Shown in pieces: positions 62,879-64,000 of a stretch of 64,000 nucleotides of DNA; position 1 is the stretch's first letter; the number at the start of each line of letters is the position of its first letter. The position numbers were made by a program, and so were the translations under genes. The DNA comes from Novosphingobium sp. Fuku2-ISO-50. GTDB lineage: Bacteria; Pseudomonadota; Alphaproteobacteria; Sphingomonadales; Sphingomonadaceae. The notes under the pieces are model-generated. The model worked only from the letters and a program-made list of their open reading frames with translations. It had not been told where the DNA came from and did not search any database. The stretch spans positions 186,001 to 250,000 of the forward strand of contig NZ_KQ954288.1 of assembly GCF_001519055.1 (NCBI RefSeq), in the 5' to 3' direction.

Positions 62879-63370
62879 ATGAAGGGCTTTTTTCGCAACG
62901 TTTCGCCGCGCCGCGCGGTGCTTGATCTGTGGCAAGTGCTTGGTGCGCCTAGTGAATTTCGCTGGCCGGCGCTCGCGCTGGCGGCGATGGTCACCGGCTC
63001 GATCTTCTGGATCATGATCCATCAGGAAGGGCGCGCGCTGCCCCCGCCGCCCAAGATCATCTATTTTGAAAGCTGGCGCGCCGATCGCAGCGACAAGGAC
63101 ATCATCGCCGGCAACATCGAAGCCGCGCGCAAGGCAAAGGCCGAAGCCGCCGAAGAAGAGCGCCGTGCCGAAGACATCCGCCAGATGTACAAGGCGGTGG
63201 GCGCCGCCACCGGGCTCGATACCAACACCATGTATAAACAAGGCAACGTCGAGCGCGATGCCGAAGCCAAGGCACAGGCCGCGCACGACAAGGCGCTGCT
63301 CGACCGTTTCCTGGAAAAAGGCACCAAGCCGGTCGTCGACCCGCAAGCCGCCGCCTCGGCCGAAAACTGA
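62879..63370 (+). CDS. Membrane-anchored protein of unknown function, 163 aa
   Basis: One transmembrane helix near the N-terminus (about 31-49, PALALAAMVTGSIFWIMIH), then a Pro-containing linker (PPPPKIIYFESW) and a highly charged Ala/Glu/Lys/Arg helix (about 80-115) that could be a coiled coil. No family recognised. The ATG at 62879 is chosen because the only other in-frame starts lie inside the previous gene. It is two bases before ribD. Confidence 0.75.
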   Translation: MKGFFRNVSPRRAVLDLWQVLGAPSEFRWPALALAAMVTGSIFWIMIHQEGRALPPPPKIIYFESWRADRSDKDIIAGNIEAARKAKAEAAEEERRAEDIRQMYKAVGAATGLDTNTMYKQGNVERDAEAKAQAAHDKALLDRFLEKGTKPVVDPQAAASAEN

Positions 63371-63372
63371 CC

Positions 63373-64000
63373 ATGCCGGGCGATGCCGCATGGATGCAGG
63401 CCGCCGCCGCGCTGGCCGCACGCGGGCGCCCGCTCAGTCGGCCCAATCCGGCGGTCGGCGCGATACTCGTGGCCGATGGACGCGTCATCGGACGCGGCCA
63501 TACCCAAGCCGGGGGGCGCCCCCATGCCGAAGCCCAGGCGCTCGACTGCGCAGGCGCGGGAGTGCAGAACGCGACGCTTTATGTCACGCTTGAACCTTGC
63601 GCGCATGTCAGCGCGCGCGGCCCCGCCTGCACCGATCTGGTCATTGCCGCACGCCCGGCGCGGGTGGTCATCGGCTGTATCGATCCCGATCCGCGCACGG
63701 CGGGCACCGGCATCGCGCGACTGCGTGAGGCAGGCATCCCCGTCGAGGTGATCGACAGCGTGGCGGCGCGCGCGTCCCTGGCCGGATACCTGCTGCGCAC
63801 GCGTGAAGGCCGCCCGCATGTCACGCTGAAACTGGCCACCTCGCTCGACGGGCGGATCGCGCTGGCTTCAGGCGAAAGCCGATGGATCACCGGCGCGGCG
63901 GCGCGGGCGCATGTCCATGCCACCCGCGCCCGCGCCGATGCGATTCTGGTCGGTGGCGGCACGTTGCGCGCCGATGCGCCCCGCCTCGATGTGCGATTGC
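63373..64000 (+). CDS. ribD: Riboflavin biosynthesis protein RibD (3' end outside window)
   Basis: 209 residues seen. Deaminase domain: RPHAEAQAL with zinc-binding His-Glu, TLEPCAHVSARGPACTDL with the two Cys (family usually GRTPPC here), then the start of the reductase domain (TLKLATSLDGRIAL, SRWITG, ADAILVGGGTL). RibD deaminates and reduces the pyrimidine intermediate of riboflavin synthesis. The frame is open to the window edge. Confidence 0.95.
   Translation, partial: MPGDAAWMQAAAALAARGRPLSRPNPAVGAILVADGRVIGRGHTQAGGRPHAEAQALDCAGAGVQNATLYVTLEPCAHVSARGPACTDLVIAARPARVVIGCIDPDPRTAGTGIARLREAGIPVEVIDSVAARASLAGYLLRTREGRPHVTLKLATSLDGRIALASGESRWITGAAARAHVHATRARADAILVGGGTLRADAPRLDVRL

Noticed and set aside
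1..64000. tRNA, rRNA, CRISPR arrays, transposases, phage integrases
   Set aside because: None found by reading both strands. The interspersed repeats are too short for full mobile elements.

Overview
The window looks like a chromosomal stretch from a GC-rich alphaproteobacterium of the order Sphingomonadales (Novosphingobium/Sphingobium-like). The lines of evidence are gene content and order, not a database search: a ybgC-tolQRAB-pal operon directly behind the hisBHAF/hisE genes, an alphaproteobacterial SspB homologue, COQ9 and ATP12 family proteins, an MlaEFD system with an auxiliary lipoprotein, a small PEP-CTERM protein, and several short interspersed repeat families in the gene junctions. 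Almost all of it is housekeeping and catabolic sequence. I see no prophage, integrase, insertion-sequence transposase, CRISPR array, tRNA or rRNA gene.

Layout. 1-4.7 kb: the 3' part of a nucleotide pyrophosphatase-type phosphodiesterase, a 52-aa unknown gene, isocitrate lyase (aceA) and, divergent from it, its probable XRE-family short-chain-acyl regulator. 4.8-7.7 kb: acetyltransferase, DUF1285 protein, CoA-pyrophosphatase-type NUDIX hydrolase and CCA-adding enzyme, the last three with start/stop overlaps. 7.7-17.8 kb: a long minus-strand run read as hisB-hisH-hisA-hisF, a tiny PEP-CTERM protein, hisE, a HIT protein, ybgC-tolQ-tolR-tolA-tolB-pal, a J-domain protein and a PDZ-less HtrA-type protease. 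17.9-21.0 kb: SspB, a small unknown, an ASCH-like protein, guanylate kinase and a metallophosphoesterase. 21.0-29.0 kb: a fatty/branched acyl-CoA catabolic island of two divergent operons (SDR plus a paired acyl-CoA dehydrogenase on the minus strand; SDR, ACAD10/11-type dehydrogenase, zinc alcohol dehydrogenase and ACAD10/11-type kinase on the plus strand) with a strong palindrome in the shared promoter region. 29.0-34.6 kb: a 1106-aa transglutaminase/TPR protein, a secreted amidase and a repeat-bearing gap. 34.7-40.4 kb: clpB and a double M16 peptidase.

40.6-44.6 kb: gatCAB and an FKBP-type prolyl isomerase. 44.8-49.2 kb: rpsU, the fluoride channel crcB, an RluC-type pseudouridine synthase with a long basic tail, a PaiB-like protein, a HAD phosphatase, a small membrane protein and the ATP12-type chaperone. 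49.3-52.9 kb: an Mla-type lipid transport operon. 53.0-57.2 kb: valS, queE, ssb. 57.3-60.9 kb: feoAB under a likely Fur box, a COQ9 protein and a secreted ankyrin protein. 60.9-64 kb: SCO1/SenC, a UPF0260 cysteine-cluster protein, a DUF45 metallopeptidase, a small membrane protein and the start of ribD, which runs off the window.

The most interesting points are the split ACAD10/11-like kinase and dehydrogenase pair inside a divergent acyl-CoA operon pair; the near-minimal PEP-CTERM protein inside the his locus; and repeat elements that appear to supply functional parts to neighbours (a Shine-Dalgarno sequence for queE, both stop codons between two convergent genes). Further points are three perfect 15-bp in-frame duplications in three genes within 10 kb, and a terminator-like hairpin in the leader of rpsU.
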